A stretch of 64,000 nt of DNA from Tenebrio molitor (GCF_963966145.1 NC_091054.1:11718001-11782000), one strand, 5' to 3'; positions 24,978 through 37,653 are shown, numbered from the stretch's first letter. Numbers and translations are program-made. Notes: generated by a model from the letters alone, not told the origin.

Positions 24978-25028
24978 AATAATAATAATAATAATAATAA
25001 TAATTAATAATAATAATAATTTTATTAT
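24978..25028 (-). repeat. Trinucleotide tail of the minus-strand retrotransposon, (ATT)n on the coding strand
   Basis: AAT units interrupted by ATTAAT read as (ATT)n on the strand of the downstream RT gene and end its roughly 140-nt 3' UTR. This is the complement of the tail at 3922..3960 relative to the coding strand. Confidence 0.8.
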
Positions 25029-25175
25029 CCAACAGTAGGTACACACTACTAATTACAGGATAACAATTATTTAACTAAAATATAATTAACTCAGTCGAAA
25101 TACAATAATAACAAATTAACAAAAAAGAAATAAGAGAGAAAAAAACAAAAATCTAATACTAAAGAAAGAAATTAC

Positions 25176-26279
25176 TCATTCACGCCCAAAACTGACCAAA
25201 TTTTCTAATACTTTATCTTTAATTTGTTTTAATGTGGAACAAAAAATGTCAACATTACAACAATAGGTATTCACTTTGCGGCACATTTCAACTAGGGGTC
25301 CATTAGCACAGTGACGAGTATTGACACATGGCAAGTAAAATGTTAACGTACTCCTGCTGTTCAGTCTAGGAACATTAAAGTTCAAAGATGAAAGTAAATT
25401 TTCATCCGATATAGAATTGTTTATAATTTTACAAACAAAAATAATTTGACCTAGTGTACGGCGATCATTTATCGATATATAATCAAACTCATTTAATAAA
25501 TTATTATAACAATATCCATGGGCCAAATACTCATGATGACGACGATAATACAATGTTTTAAGAAATTTTCTTTGAACAGCTTCAAGCATATGAATGTATT
25601 TTTGGTAGGTTGGACTCCATACAATGAAACAATACTCTAACTTGCTACGAATAAAAGCATTGTAAAAAGTTTTTAAAACATTGGAATCAAAAGAAACAGT
25701 GTTCCGTGTAAGAAATCCTAAAAGGTTGTAACAATGATTTGTGATATATTCAATGTGGGCATTAAATGTCAACTTACAGTCAAAATACACACCAAGATCT
25801 TTAATTTTTTCACAACGTTCTAACAACTGACCATCTATGCTATAATTGTACAAGACAGGGTTAGCTTTACGAGAGAATGTCATGACTTTACATTTGTTAA
25901 TATTCAAAGCTAACTTGTTATTCTTACACCAATTTTCAATACTTTCAATATTAAGTTGTAAAGTGTCACAATCTGTGTAAGCATTAATAATATTAAATTT
26001 TTTTAAGTCATCCGCGTACAAAAGAGATTTTAAAGTAGTACAGCTCACAAGATCATTTATAAACATAAGAAATAGCAGCGGCCCAAGAACTGAACCCTGC
26101 GGTACCCCACTCGTTGAAATATACTCAACTGATCTGAAACCCTTATATTCAACATAATTACGTCTATCAGTGAGATATGATTTAATTAACAATACCAAAT
26201 CATATGAGATTCCAAAGTTTTGCAGTTTACGCAAGATAATTGAATGATGAACCATATCAAAAGGTACGTAATGTGTCAC
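25176..26279 (-). pseudogene. Non-LTR retrotransposon reverse transcriptase, 5'-truncated in the palm domain
   Basis: The 367-codon open frame begins (GTG, after a stop) within RT motif A and reads PFDMVHH, a diverged AFDxVDH, so the first catalytic aspartate of motif A is lost. It keeps GVPQGSVLGPLLF (58-70), YADD (88-91), the NKCKVMTFSRK block, DLGVYFDCKLTF and the C-terminal region ending NLVSFGRE. The enzyme would be inactive although the frame has no stops, so this is a recent 5'-truncated insertion. It resembles the element at 1379 in domain order and in the thumb (DLGV, YxxxxRSKLEY, WSP, QRKFLK), and so is probably a related but distinct jockey/CR1-like lineage. Confidence 0.9.
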
Positions 26280-26285
26280 TTATTA

Positions 26286-26680
26286 TTGTTATCTGTTATT
26301 GTTTTGTTTGTCGAATAATAACATGTACTCCTTCCTTTATTTTTGTTAACAATAATTATACGCTTTAATTCGCTCAACCATAATTATTTTAATAAATATA
26401 CAAGTTCATATTTAAATAAAATATTAAATTGTATTGCATTATGGCTGATGAATGGATTTAATAATAAATTATCGACAAAAATATATCTCATTAGAGAACC
26501 GAACGCTTTATTATTACATGTTTGAATTATATTGTTCAACTTTATTGAAAACATAGCTTGTTATGTGTGCCTGTACGCATAGGATATTTTTTTACCAATG
26601 TACATGAAAGTATCAGGGTAGTTTTGATTTTATTGAGTTTGTCAAATATTCTGCTCAATAATAAACGAACAAACTGACGA
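26286..26680. other. AT-rich non-coding stretch
   Basis: Nothing recognisable. The 60-codon plus-strand frame here is AT-driven. Confidence 0.45.
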
Positions 26681-26863
26681 GTAGTTGGCGTAGAAAACCA
26701 CACACATTTTCGATGTGCCGCTAGCCTCGTAACAGACAGATTAGTATCGCGGATAGGTGACGGTATTGGCGGTAGTTTTTACCGCCGGAAATCTGTCAAC
26801 TGTCATGTAGGAATGTATGTGTATAAAGCGGCACACCTAAAATTAATCACTCAGCCAACTACG
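26681..26863. mobile_element. Inverted-repeat element, GTAGTTGGCGTAGAAAACC family, copy 1
   Basis: The left end GTAGTTGGCGTAGAAAACCA is mirrored by TCAGCCAACTAC at the right, with GATGTGCCGCTAGC and GCGGCACACCT as inner inverted blocks. A second, diverged copy is at 50202..50380. Confidence 0.65.
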
Positions 26864-27914
26864 GTGTTAGAAACATTTGTAATAACCTTGTACCAAAACA
26901 ATATTAAAACGTATAACATTTAATTAGCTGCTTCGATCGGTGTGTCTGTTTTACAGTGTGCATTAAAAGCCTAATATTGTTATCCACCTCGTATATAGAC
27001 CTCCAGAACATTAGATGAAAGGTAAATACACAAACATACATTCACAGGTTGACCAACCATTATCTCAATTATTGTTGTTACGCATTTGGTTCTAATAACG
27101 TTGCTTACACCCTTGTACCCTGTAATTTATAACTATCGATTTCTCCTTTAATTATGTCTTATTTTAGTGAAAACACAGTGTCATACCATCCACAAGACGT
27201 TGACAAATTCCTACATAATGAAAAATTAATTACGAGATGATCCATATTAATTAGGTGACGGTACGAGCCAATAATGGTGGCGCAATTGCGGCAAATAAGC
27301 TTGAAGTAATCGTGAGTCTTACGTCGCCACTAATGTAATTAAATGAAAAATGCTGCGTTGTTTCGCGTCTTTCTCCTAAAGGCGGAAATTCAGCTGGAAT
27401 TTTTCACTGTTAACCTTTTTTCTTTACAAATTAAATTACGTAATAATATCATGATGCCACGTAATGGCACAGAATAACAATTTGTATAATGAAAGTATAA
27501 AAGCAACCCGGTAGACGGGTAGACAATCGGGTGAGTCGGTAATATGTAGGCAAGCCGAACGGAGTCTTTCTTTAGGCTCCAGAATGCATTATGATAATGC
27601 GATTGCGAACGTAAAATACTTCAATAATGGAATGATATCTTTATGGTTAAATTAAATTAATAATAAATTCGTGCTGGTTGCTATATGGAAGACAAACACG
27701 AACATGGTTGAATAATGCTGTTGATCATAAATAAGCTGTCATTCGCGATAACGTGACAAAATAATCACGTTGTAGTTCGTGGAGAAGGTTTTTTTGTAAT
27801 TGAATACACGAATAAAACTAGAATTTACGTCAAATTTGTCAGTGTGTCTCGTTACCCAACAAACAAATAAAATATGTACCTTTCTACTTATCAATAAACA
27901 CTGTTTGTTATGTA
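26864..27914. other. Non-coding stretch
   Basis: No ORF or repeat was recognised. The part at 27240..27400 is somewhat GC-richer (GGTGGCGCAATTGCGGC) and could be regulatory; this is not testable here. Confidence 0.4.
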
Positions 27915-28353
27915 CAGGGTGACCGAAACTCGATATCTCAGTTCTATTAAAAGAAAAGGAAAGACGATTGAGTTCTTAAATGGGATTGAGTAAGGTCCAT
28001 TTTAAACCAAATTTGCATATTTTTCCATATTTTGAAACTGAAGTAATGACGTCATCGAATTTTTTTTTCCCAGAAACAACTATATTTTGGCATATTTAAA
28101 AAGAGCAAATTTTTCTGAACAAATTTTGTAAAGAAAAAAATTTGCTATCTTTAAATCGTGACGATTGCGAATTTTTGATAATATTTTTTTTACAAATTTG
28201 CTTATAATTTTTTAACGGAAAAAGATATCAAATTTTTTTCTATACAAAATTTGTTCAGAAAAATTAGCTCTTTTTAAATATGCCAAAATATAGGTATGTT
28301 TCTGAAAAAAAATTCGATGAATAGAGCTGATACATCGAGTTTCGCTCACTCTG
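27915..28353. mobile_element. Foldback MITE, CAGGGTGACCGAAACTCGAT family
   Basis: The 439-bp element is flanked by TA. The ends read CAGGGTGACCGAAACTCGAT and, inverted, CAGAGTGAGCGAAACTCGAT. The arms continue inward for well over 150 bp, e.g. CTATATTTTGGCATATTTAA on one side and its inverse near 28270. There is no coding capacity. Confidence 0.9.
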
Positions 28354-31300
28354 TATGTATAGTAGGGTATCCCGTAAGTGGCGCGATGATTTTTTAAACT
28401 AGAAATAAGGCATTCAGTACCGAAATTAAAGGTGTATCTAATATTGATTCGTCAAGATTTTGGAAAATGCGGATTTTCTGGAAATAAACGTATTATTATT
28501 ATTTTCTATTTGTTTTACAACATTGAAAGAACATTTTCACACTTTCACTTCAGCATGCTCGCGCCAAACATAGTAGAGGTGTTGGACTTTCTCATGGTCT
28601 ATGAGTCATGTCTGCGCAAACGACGAATATCGATCTGAAGTAGGCGCTACCAACCGACCGGAAAACATCGTCATACGTTACGTTAGTTTCGTCTCTGTCT
28701 TGTCTATTTGCATGTACATATTTGAATTTGAAAGTAGTCGACGTTTTCAGTTTTCATTTAGAGATTTTTAACTGCCTTCGGGCAGATATTTCCAAGGTCA
28801 CAGCCCACGAGAAAATCCAACACGTTTAGTCCCGAACGATAAGTGATGAACCACCCTCGTATATCTCAAATGGGATGCAGCTAGTTATTTTTATAAATAT
28901 TGCATGATGTACAATACAAAAATAATAATTTATATAGAAATTGATTACAACTAAAGGTGCGGTGCAGTGACGATTGTATAATTGATTAAGCTCGACAACA
29001 CAGACATGCACATTGATCGTAATTTATTCATGCTACGTTAAATTAATTTTTTGGGATAACTGGGCTAGAAAATGGAACGGTCAACGATGTGTTTACGTGG
29101 CCAGAAAGAAAATCTTTGGCCTAAATTTTCACAGAATTAATTACTATTTAACAAATTTCCATATTAATAACCTGTGAGGATATTTAAAATTTAAATAAAA
29201 GTAATTAAACCCACTCATTCAAAAGCTCGTTTTTAACTTTGTGTAAATTTGTTTAAAACCCTTTTAAAATTTTCATCGAGTCCCCTTGAAACTTTCTGTT
29301 TTAAATTTTAATTTATTTTCAACTGTCAAGCAATATGGATTGATTGTTGTTTATTTTATATCATTATCAAATACTCACCTGACAAATTGACTGTGACATT
29401 CCCGTCGACAATATTATTGCAAAGCGAAAAAATTAGGTAAAAAATTTACTTCATAAGCTTTTAGCGCAAGTTAAGTTAATTTGGTTCGGAAGTTACCAAC
29501 TTTATTACTGCTGCCTGAATTTGGTTAAATTTTCCGCAGAACATGGGAGCAATAAAACTTTTGTTGAAGTTTTGCAAACATTAAAGTGACAAATGCCATC
29601 TAAACTTTTTTTACTCTATCGAAACAATTTATGTTTTTTGCATAAATCCTTTGTAGAAATATTAACAAAGGCATTTTCAACAACACATTAGATAATAATT
29701 TGTGGCTGCTAAAAAATTTACATCTAAAGCAAAAATTTTATCTGAATTGCCATTACACTTTTAACGAACTGATTAAAAACTCTGTTCTGTTTTTGACTAC
29801 CTACGTATTTTTGCTTTTTAACCATCTGGAAAACTCAACTGTATTTCATTTTGCTCATGACTTTTTTACATCTATCAAGCCTCTGCTGTATTTAGATTCC
29901 AGCTCGATTTGTTTATGCACATTTCACTTGGCAAAGTTGGGCAACAGCACCGCGTTATAAAGTTTCAATTTTCCGCAACATTATATGAAGTGAACATCTG
30001 GTTGAAACCTATCTGCACTACGGAATAAATGTATACATTCGACTATGAACACAGCTGTAGATTGTCTCCAAATTTGTTTGAGTGAATACATCAGAAATTT
30101 CGTTTGTTGCGTGAACCAAAAAATCAGTCCTGGTTGTTAATGCTCGAATTGTTCAGTGCGAATTCTGAAAGAGTACAAAACCGGTTTGACTCGATTGAAT
30201 TAAAGCGTAGGTTGTTTTAGTTTAAAGTTAAACAAGCAGTGATTGCAAAAATCCGTTTAGTAAAGTGGCGATGTTGGCGGAGTATAAAATAGAAACAAAA
30301 CGAATTAGAAGCTTGACCAAATGCGTGCGACGTTCCATTCATTTTAAAAAGCCAAAGCAGATTGCACCCTCTTAATTTGATCAGAACTGAAACAAACAGG
30401 ATTACCGTCAGTTCGAAGAGAAGAGAAAAAACGGACCAAATCATGTTGTTTTTCTGGAGTTTTCAATTAAAATAAATTATTTAATCGACGCAGAAGAATT
30501 GCCAACTCCTAAAACCTTATGGGCCATATTTTTCGATAGTGAACCAAGCTCAAATGAAACAGCGCAACTATCTTATTCAAGTTAATGTAGAGTGAAGATT
30601 CGACAATTTACTTTTCAAGAGAGCAGCTCTGTATGGAACACGAGCTGTTTTTAAAACGGCACGTTTATATAGCGAGACAATTTAATTTTACACTCGATTT
30701 AAAATCGTCTTAAATACTTGTAAAATAAAACCCGCTCTAATTAAACTAAAAACTTCTCATTGTTGTTGCTAATAAACTCCGACGACATTTACGTAAGGAA
30801 AATCCTCTCTTGAGAAACTTTTACTAGACCGCGCGCATCTTAAATCCCGAAACCCAGTTATCTTGCCGTCGCAGACATATTTTATACAAGTTTTGGAATA
30901 TCTTCATTTGTAACATAAAAAAATCCTCGAAAGAAACTTCATAATATCGCTCTAATGCATTTTGGACATCTTTGAACAACTTTCGTAATGGATTCTACGC
31001 GACTTCTAAACGTTCTTAATTGCTCCAATGAAACTCACTCATTCGAACCAGTACAATTTTATTTCAACAATGCTTTGCCAAATGTGTTAAGTAATTGCAT
31101 TCAACCAAAAAAAATAAAAAAGGTATCTGGTACATTTTTCCTACTGCACTAAGTGATGTTATCTAAATCACAAATTTTTTTGTCACTCCATGAGTATACT
31201 TATTATTTATAATATATGCGAGAAACTAGATAATTTATGCCGTGCAGTACTTTATTAAGAATTAATTAATAAAAGGCCAGAAAAGCTTCACGCACAACCT

Positions 31301-31647
31301 TTGGTCTGATATATAGGACTTCATTTCACCCGCATGACAAGGGCTGCAATTACTGAACTGAAGTGGGGATTGTTGCCTCATCACTTCAACCCTTTCGTTT
31401 CCCGCTTTTGCCGGCACCAACTATCTCTTAAGAGAAAAGAAGTAAAAAATCCACTTGACTTTTAATAAAAGCTGTTATAAATGAATGAATTAAATAATAG
31501 CTGCCCCGAATTTTATTTTGATGAGAAAAGACTGGATAATGCACCGAAAACTGATTTTTAAACCTAATTAAAAGAGCGCATTTAAATATTTATCGGTGAA
31601 CAGAGGTATTATTTTAGTTTAAAATCAAATACAAGGCTTTTAAAGTA
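28354..31647. other. Long non-coding stretch
   Basis: 3.3 kb without a supported gene. ORFs at 28432..28638, 29700..29960 and 30217..30444 have no recognisable domain. A donor-like TCAGGTGAGT on the minus strand near 29376 has no acceptor or open exon behind it. The rest is AT-rich DNA. Confidence 0.45.
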
Positions 31648-32179
31648 CAATGTGTTCAAAAAGAAAACAAGTCAGAGCAGGCGTTGCAAATTATTAGTCA
31701 TGTCGTAGCGGAATTCTATGCAAATAACCGTTCAGTACATGGGCGTAGACGATTTGTGGTCTCAAAGGCTATTTTATAATAAATCATACCTTATTATTAA
31801 CTGATAATATAAATATATAAACAAGAGCAACATTTTACATTCGTAAATTTACCAGCTTTATTGCCAAACGCGACGCCACTGGTAAGCATATTTTTCGTGG
31901 AAATGTCAAAGAAACGTCAACGATGTGTTGTTGTTAACCTTGAAAACAAGTTTCGATTTCGGCAAATTTTACAGAATGAGTGATAACATTGATTTTATCA
32001 TTGAAGAGAAAGCATTCATTACTAATAATTAATTAATTCCTAATAGATTTGTGGAAGTAAACAACCAATAAAACAACTGTGCAAGTATATAAACGCGTAT
32101 TAATCAATCTAAGACAAACTTTTCGATGAAACAAAAGACGAGGTAGCATTCTTGATTTATTTTATTTTTGATCACTCTG
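31648..32179. mobile_element. TIR element, CAACGTGATCAAAAAGAAAA family, copy 1
   Basis: The 532-bp element is flanked by TA. Ends are CAATGTGTTCAAAAAGAAAA and, inverted, CAGAGTGATCAAAAATAAAA. It shares interior blocks with 34267..34596 in reverse orientation, for example GCTACCTCGTCTTTTGTTTC and TGTCAAAGAAACGTCAACGA. It is non-coding. Confidence 0.75.
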
Positions 32180-34266
32180 TACATGTGTAGTTACTTTTGT
32201 GTTTAACTTTACTTCTTAGTAAAATGAAAGTGTATGTTGTTTGCACGAAAAATCGTCGCTAGTTCTGCATCAGCTCCATAAAATAGAATTAACTTCATTG
32301 CGAAGGCGACCGTGAAACAAATATTTTATCACGTGACGAAAGAAACAACCGCACTCGTTATCTCCCGCCGTCTCGATAAATAATTGAATTTTAAATCTCC
32401 TGACTGTAGTGAAATAAACGCAGAGACCCTTTTCTTGTACTAGATTTAAGCATTTCTACAACTCCGCCCCTCCGGCCACGTTTTACACAAAAGACGTTAC
32501 AACGGAGGCCTGTCTAGGGATTTCCTCGTGAGCACTCCATTATATTTTATTTGAAGTATTTCATTTCATAATCATATTTCCTACTAATATTCATCTCGAT
32601 CACGTCAGCTCTATATATTTTTCCTTACCTTTTTTCCCGTTCTTTGGGATAACCGCGGCGGTCGAAAACACAAAGGAATGGAATCGTTGTCCCGCACCCA
32701 CCTTTCTTCCGTCTTAGGTTTAAAACGTTGGCTCCTACCCCAGGCCGATGATGCATGGCAGAAGCGTTTTAAAGATAATGAAAATAAAACCAGCTAAACG
32801 CCATCTACTTTATATAAAATGCTCTTACAATATATTACTGCTTATCTTTATGGTCACCAAGTATGGATTTTGTCTTATATCTAAGGTGACTTGAAAACGT
32901 GAAAATATGACCGAGGTCGGGAAGTATATTAGACCCTGCATGTGCTCGTGGGAGTGGTGGGCTTCATTGTATGCACGGAGGCAACATAAAGCAGCTGCTT
33001 TTTGTAAATCAAAACATATGGCGTCCGAATTGGCGATCAATAGGCGAACTTGATCAAGAATAATAGCTCTAGGTATCTTTCGTTCTCCTGCGAATCTAGA
33101 CTGAGATTAGCAGGAAAAAATCCTCTGTCTACTCCTTCAGCTCTAGTTTTTTTCATTAAGCCCGAAGAGAAAAAAACTTGATTCGGCACAATTAGACAAT
33201 TTGCAAAACTGTTTTCCAAATCTCTTCTTTCCGATTGATCCATCTATTCAGGATAAAGAATGAGTAAATACGCCCCGTTTCAGATGTATTGTAAAACTAG
33301 CAGACGCAGTGTTTCATAATAAATTTCTTGGATTGAAGAGCGATACAAGGAAAAAGACATGATTGATTTGTACATGATATTTTGAAAGGGTTCATATTCT
33401 GTTGTGATTATATAAATTGCTCCCTGGCAAGAACCCAATAAATTTCAATTTGCATCCATCAATCAATATCACTTGTAACAATATTCCGTTGGAAATTGTT
33501 GTGGTCGATTAAAATTCATCTGAACTGCTTTTCCTGCAACATGACAAGATACACATCGTTTAATTTATTTATAAGAGGAGCTTTGTGATGGAACGTCGGT
33601 TTTAATACCGGTAATAATAGCCATAATAGGTCATAGCTTAATTTAACCCTAGCATTAATCATCTTGGACCGGGCAAGTCGCTTCTCTGGGGGATGGAAAT
33701 GTTCGCTGAGGGCGTTGAAAAACCGATACAAAAACGTGGAACGTGAGTTCTGGCCGGTTTGTCGAGCTTTGATTTCCGCCAGGAACGGGTTCGCTGATTT
33801 TAATATCTGTCGATACTTCAGACATTTTTGCGTAGGGATTTAAACAAACATTTTTATTATTAAGATCATAAAATTGAAGCTACAAACAATATTTTTTGCC
33901 GAATTGATCGTCCTTATCCGAGGAGACATCTCCTTACAATTTAAGCTAAAATTAAAATGGATGTTAGTAAGAAAAAAAGGCCGCCCTTCTGGGAGACATT
34001 TTTCGTCGGTTTCGTTAGTGAATATTTATCTTGTAAAGCTTCAATGTTTCCCGAGGGTCCCAAATAAGCTTTACATACTTAAAAATGTTATCTTTGGGGT
34101 CGTAGTGTTCCTTGTTTTTCCCGCAAAATCCGATAAAACCGTTTTTCCTTTCCATTTCTATAAGAGACAAGTGCACCGTCGATTCGCTTTCAGCACATCA
34201 ATTTTTAGAATATTTGTTGAAAGAGACAGCAAGTTATTAATGTTTAAGAATCTGCCCTATTGTGTA
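32180..34266. other. Mostly non-coding stretch with two weak exon-like patches
   Basis: A minus-strand donor AAAAAAGGTAAGG ends a GC-rich stretch open in two frames (32629..32734, with a TAG acceptor candidate). A second GC-rich minus-strand stretch at about 33650..33790 is open in the phase needed to follow the Ig exon at 41115. Neither has a good polypyrimidine tract or recognisable protein similarity, so neither is called. The 134-codon plus-strand frame at 33874..34278 starts with TTG, is lysine/phenylalanine-rich, and is not supported. Confidence 0.35.
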
Positions 34267-34596
34267 CAAGGTGATTAAAAAGAAAACAAATCTAGACAGC
34301 TACCTCATCTTTTGTTTTATTGAAACGTTTGTCGTACTTTGATCGTGCCCAAAGTCATAGTTGCTATGCACAGTTGTTTTAGTGGTTGCCTATTCATTTT
34401 ATCGCTTATGCTGGAATAATAAATTCTCCCTGACAATTACAATAAACGGCTGTAAACTTTGTCGAAATCGAAAAGTTGTTTTCTAGGTTAACAACAGCAC
34501 ATCGTTGACGTTTCTTTGACATTTCAGCCAAAAATCTTCTTACGAATTTTCTCCATTATCTCCCTGCTCTGATTTGTTTTCTTTTCGATCACGTTG
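34267..34596. mobile_element. TIR element, CAACGTGATCAAAAAGAAAA family, copy 2
   Basis: The 330-bp element is flanked by TA. Ends are CAAGGTGATTAAAAAGAAAA then CAAATC and, inverted, CAACGTGATCGAAAAGAAAA then CAAATC. It is a shorter version of the element at 31648. Confidence 0.85.
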
Positions 34597-35614
34597 TATA
34601 TGTAATCTTTTTTTCTTGTTGAGTAAATCGACGGGTTCTTCAATTTATTGTGGTGAGTGTTTTAATCATATCGACGACAGGGAAGGTACGGAGAGGGGAA
34701 AAATCAAATTGGTCTGGTAGAATGAAGCCGCAACTCGAGGGTTCCCATTAACAAAACACAGTGGAGTGATAGTTTAATTTCTACAAGGTAACTGACCACC
34801 AGGGTCTATGCCGCAAAAACAAACCGCTGTAATTAAAGCCCCAGGAAATGAGGATTTTTATTTGACAAATATTTTTTGTTTCACTTCTACGATCTGCACA
34901 GTTTTGCGTGGGACTGATCTACAGCAATGGCAACAGAAAAATGAAATATTAATTTTTCATCATGTTTCGAAGTGTTGAAGTTCTCTCTAAGCAATTATTC
35001 TGCGCACTTAATTATTTAATTTGTTAAACAATGGAATTAGGCATTTACGTGACATTAAAACATTCCGTAGATTGATGAATACGACTTCAACTGTCGAATT
35101 AAAAACGGATCAAGACTGTCAATTATTAGGTAATTCCAAGAAATATGCTCTTTATTTTTAAGATTGTGGTGTGGAAACTGAAACGACGCTGATTTGGCCA
35201 TCACTCATCAGTGTAACAGGTGAATCTAACCTAATTCTTTTTCAATAGATTTATTTAGTTTTCTTCGTAAAATTAATGTATTGCGAAAATACAAAAGTTT
35301 CGACGTTGAGAGTGTTACTATGATCATTTTTTATTTATTAGTATTTATTAGTAACTTTAGCAGTGACCATTTCCGCTCCATAACCTTCAAATTGTTGAAA
35401 CTAGGGCATAACAGATAGCAGTTCTGACAAGAGTAATCGTCAAGCAGGGCTGCAGAATTTATTGAGATGAGGGAAAAGAATTAGAGGTTATAAATTTACT
35501 GTAAGTTTAACAAATAGCTAAAACGTGTTTTTGACCAGTTAAATTGAAATTTATGAAATATTTTAATGTGTTCTAATCACTTTTCGGACGATTAATAATT
35601 TAATAAATAATATA
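34597..35614. other. Non-coding stretch
   Basis: AT-rich sequence without a recognisable feature. Confidence 0.45.
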
Positions 35615-36397
35615 CCGGGTGTCCCATCACTTGTGTCCCGTAGGAAAATGACTTTAAAACTAAATTATATTTATATGAAGGTATTATAGATGCATAAATA
35701 CTGTTCACCGCCACAAAAATTGGGTATTACTTTTTTGTTAAAATTAATTACCTAGGTACAGCAGGCAAAAAACTATCACTTTAAAAATTAAATTTTGTTC
35801 AATGCAGTTCAAATTTAGTATACGTTTTGAAAAAATGGTAGAGCAATAAAATCCGTGATTAGAATTTAATTAAAATGTTTTGATGTAAAGATATTTGGTT
35901 AAATTAATTTGGGCCGTTCTACTTTATGAAAATTTATTGCAGACGAAGATTTATGAGGGGTTGCAGTGTGTTTGACGCCGTAACACAGGCAGGTACCGCT
36001 GGAACCCTCTTGAATGGTCTTCGTACCATAAATTGCGGACAAGAATAATACCCACAAACTTAACTTTGTCTTCCATAAATTTTTATAAAGTAGAAGGACC
36101 CAAATTGAATTAACCAAATATCTTTACATCAAAACATTTTAATTAAATTCTAATTACGGATTTTATTTCTCTATAACTATTTCATAACGTATACTAAATT
36201 TGAACTGCATCGAACAAAATTTAATTTTTAAAGTGATAGTTTTTTGCTTGCTGTACCTAGGTAATTAATTTTAACAAAAAAGTAATACCCAATTTTTGTG
36301 GCGGTGAACAGTAATTATGCATCTATAATACCTTCATATAAATATAATTTAGTTTTAAAGTCATTTTCCTACGGGACACAAGTGATGGGACACCCGG
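35615..36397. mobile_element. Long foldback MITE, CCGGGTGTCCCATCACTTGT family
   Basis: The 783-bp element is flanked by TA. Two arms of roughly 340 bp are almost perfect inverted copies. The left starts CCGGGTGTCCCATCACTTGT then GTCCCGTAGGAAAATGACTT; the right ends with the inverse. They surround a loop of about 100 bp near 35960..36060 that is GC-richer (GACGCCGTAACACAGGCAGG). There is no coding frame. A transcript would fold into a very long hairpin. Confidence 0.93.
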
Positions 36398-36512
36398 TAC
36401 AGGGTTATGATCAAATAAAGCACAAAATTCATAAAACGCACAGTATTAATTTTTGAAAAAAATGCGAAAACACGTCAAACAGTTTTTTAAATTCAGCGTC
36501 TTTTAATGTATA

Positions 36513-37176
36513 CCGGGTGAGTGAAGTTTTACCGCCCGAGCGAAAACACCCACTTCTAATCAATTTAAAATTCTCAAAAAATTCAGGAATGATTGTGTAT
36601 CCCTGTAGAATAGTCTGTAAAAATTTCAAAATTTTTAATGAAACAGGTAAAGATTTTGTTTTAATTCAATAACCACTACATTAATTTATATAATTTTTCA
36701 ATGAGAGTCCTTTCAAACATTTATTATTGAATTGGGCGGTCAGTTCCACAAAAGAAGTTGACGTAGGTTGTTTATGGTACCCTTTAGGGACTTAAGAATT
36801 ACTAGAAAAGTGGTCAACAGATGTTTTCCAACAATGAGATATTTATTTATACTTAACACTGCAGTTGTAAATCTTGGTCATTTTTCGCTCTTAATGTTAA
36901 AATTGGAGTAATTCAAAAACGAATAATTATCTTTTGATGCCAATTTCATAAATGTGTTCTTTGAATTAATTATTGTGAATTATGAGCGTGTACGAAAAAT
37001 TTTTTTTTACTCAATACGATTTTTTTAATTTTATGACTTTGAATTAAGTGATAAGGGAAAATTGATTACACACATTTGAAGTCTTATATCAAGGGAATGT
37101 AACCCCAAAGTTTCGTAATTTTTACTAATTTTTTAATAGCGTTAATCGTGCGGGCGGTAAAACTTCACTCACCCGG
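36513..37176. mobile_element. TIR element, CCGGGTGAGTGAAGTTTTAC family, nested
   Basis: The 664-bp element is flanked by TA, with ends CCGGGTGAGTGAAGTTTTAC then CGCCCG and the exact inverse CGGGCGGTAAAACTTCACTC then ACCCGG. It is inserted in the CAGGGTTATGAT element and abuts the next element on a single TA. The interior is AT-rich and non-coding. Confidence 0.9.
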
Positions 37177-37178
37177 TA

Positions 37179-37653
37179 CAGGCTCTCTCAAAAATGGTGC
37201 CCAATCTCCTAAGGGTCTTAAAGAATAGAATTCTGGTAAGGTAATCTCAATACAAAGTTTGATCGGAACAATAGATTTTATACAATATGCTCTTAAATAT
37301 GCTGATTTCAAAGAGATGTATCTCCTTTGTTAACAAATTTTACATGTGAATTATAAATTACTTTACTGTTTTAATTTTTGCAACACTCCTTTGGGTAGTG
37401 GAACAACACAGAAGTCCTTCTTTTAGAGTAATCACCTACCAAAATACGCTAAAATAACAGCGGCAACACTGACCTCAAAGGAGAATTGGTTTAGTTGATT
37501 GTACATACCAACCGATGTTGCCACATTTGCTTACTTTCAACTCTGTATAACTTGGAAATTAGCCAAAGGAAAAAAATTCACAACTAAATTTGATTCAACT
37601 CTTCAAATATCTTAACCACTTAAGAGATTGGGCGCCATTTTTGAGACACCTTG
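37179..37653. mobile_element. TIR element, CAAGGTGTCTCAAAAATGG family, nested and abutting
   Basis: The 475-bp element has ends CAGGCTCTCTCAAAAATGGT and, inverted, CAAGGTGTCTCAAAAATGGC, each followed by GCCCAATCTC. TA lies on both sides; the left TA is also the right TA of the preceding element. It is non-coding. Confidence 0.85.

Larger units (their letters stand above)
24978..26285 (-). mobile_element. 5'-truncated non-LTR retrotransposon insertion
   Basis: It comprises the truncated RT frame, a short 3' UTR and the (ATT)n tail on the minus strand. The 5' break is at about 26280..26285, where RT homology stops. A target duplication was not identified. Confidence 0.8.

Noticed and set aside
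29376..29470. Strong minus-strand donor TCAGGTGAGT after a stretch reading NNIVDGNVTVNLS
   Set aside because: No AG acceptor in the open stretch and a stop directly upstream without a usable ATG; splicing to another exon could not be shown.
33874..34278. 134-codon plus-strand open frame
   Set aside because: No ATG at its start (TTG), lysine/phenylalanine-rich composition from AT-rich DNA, and its end enters the TIR element at 34267.
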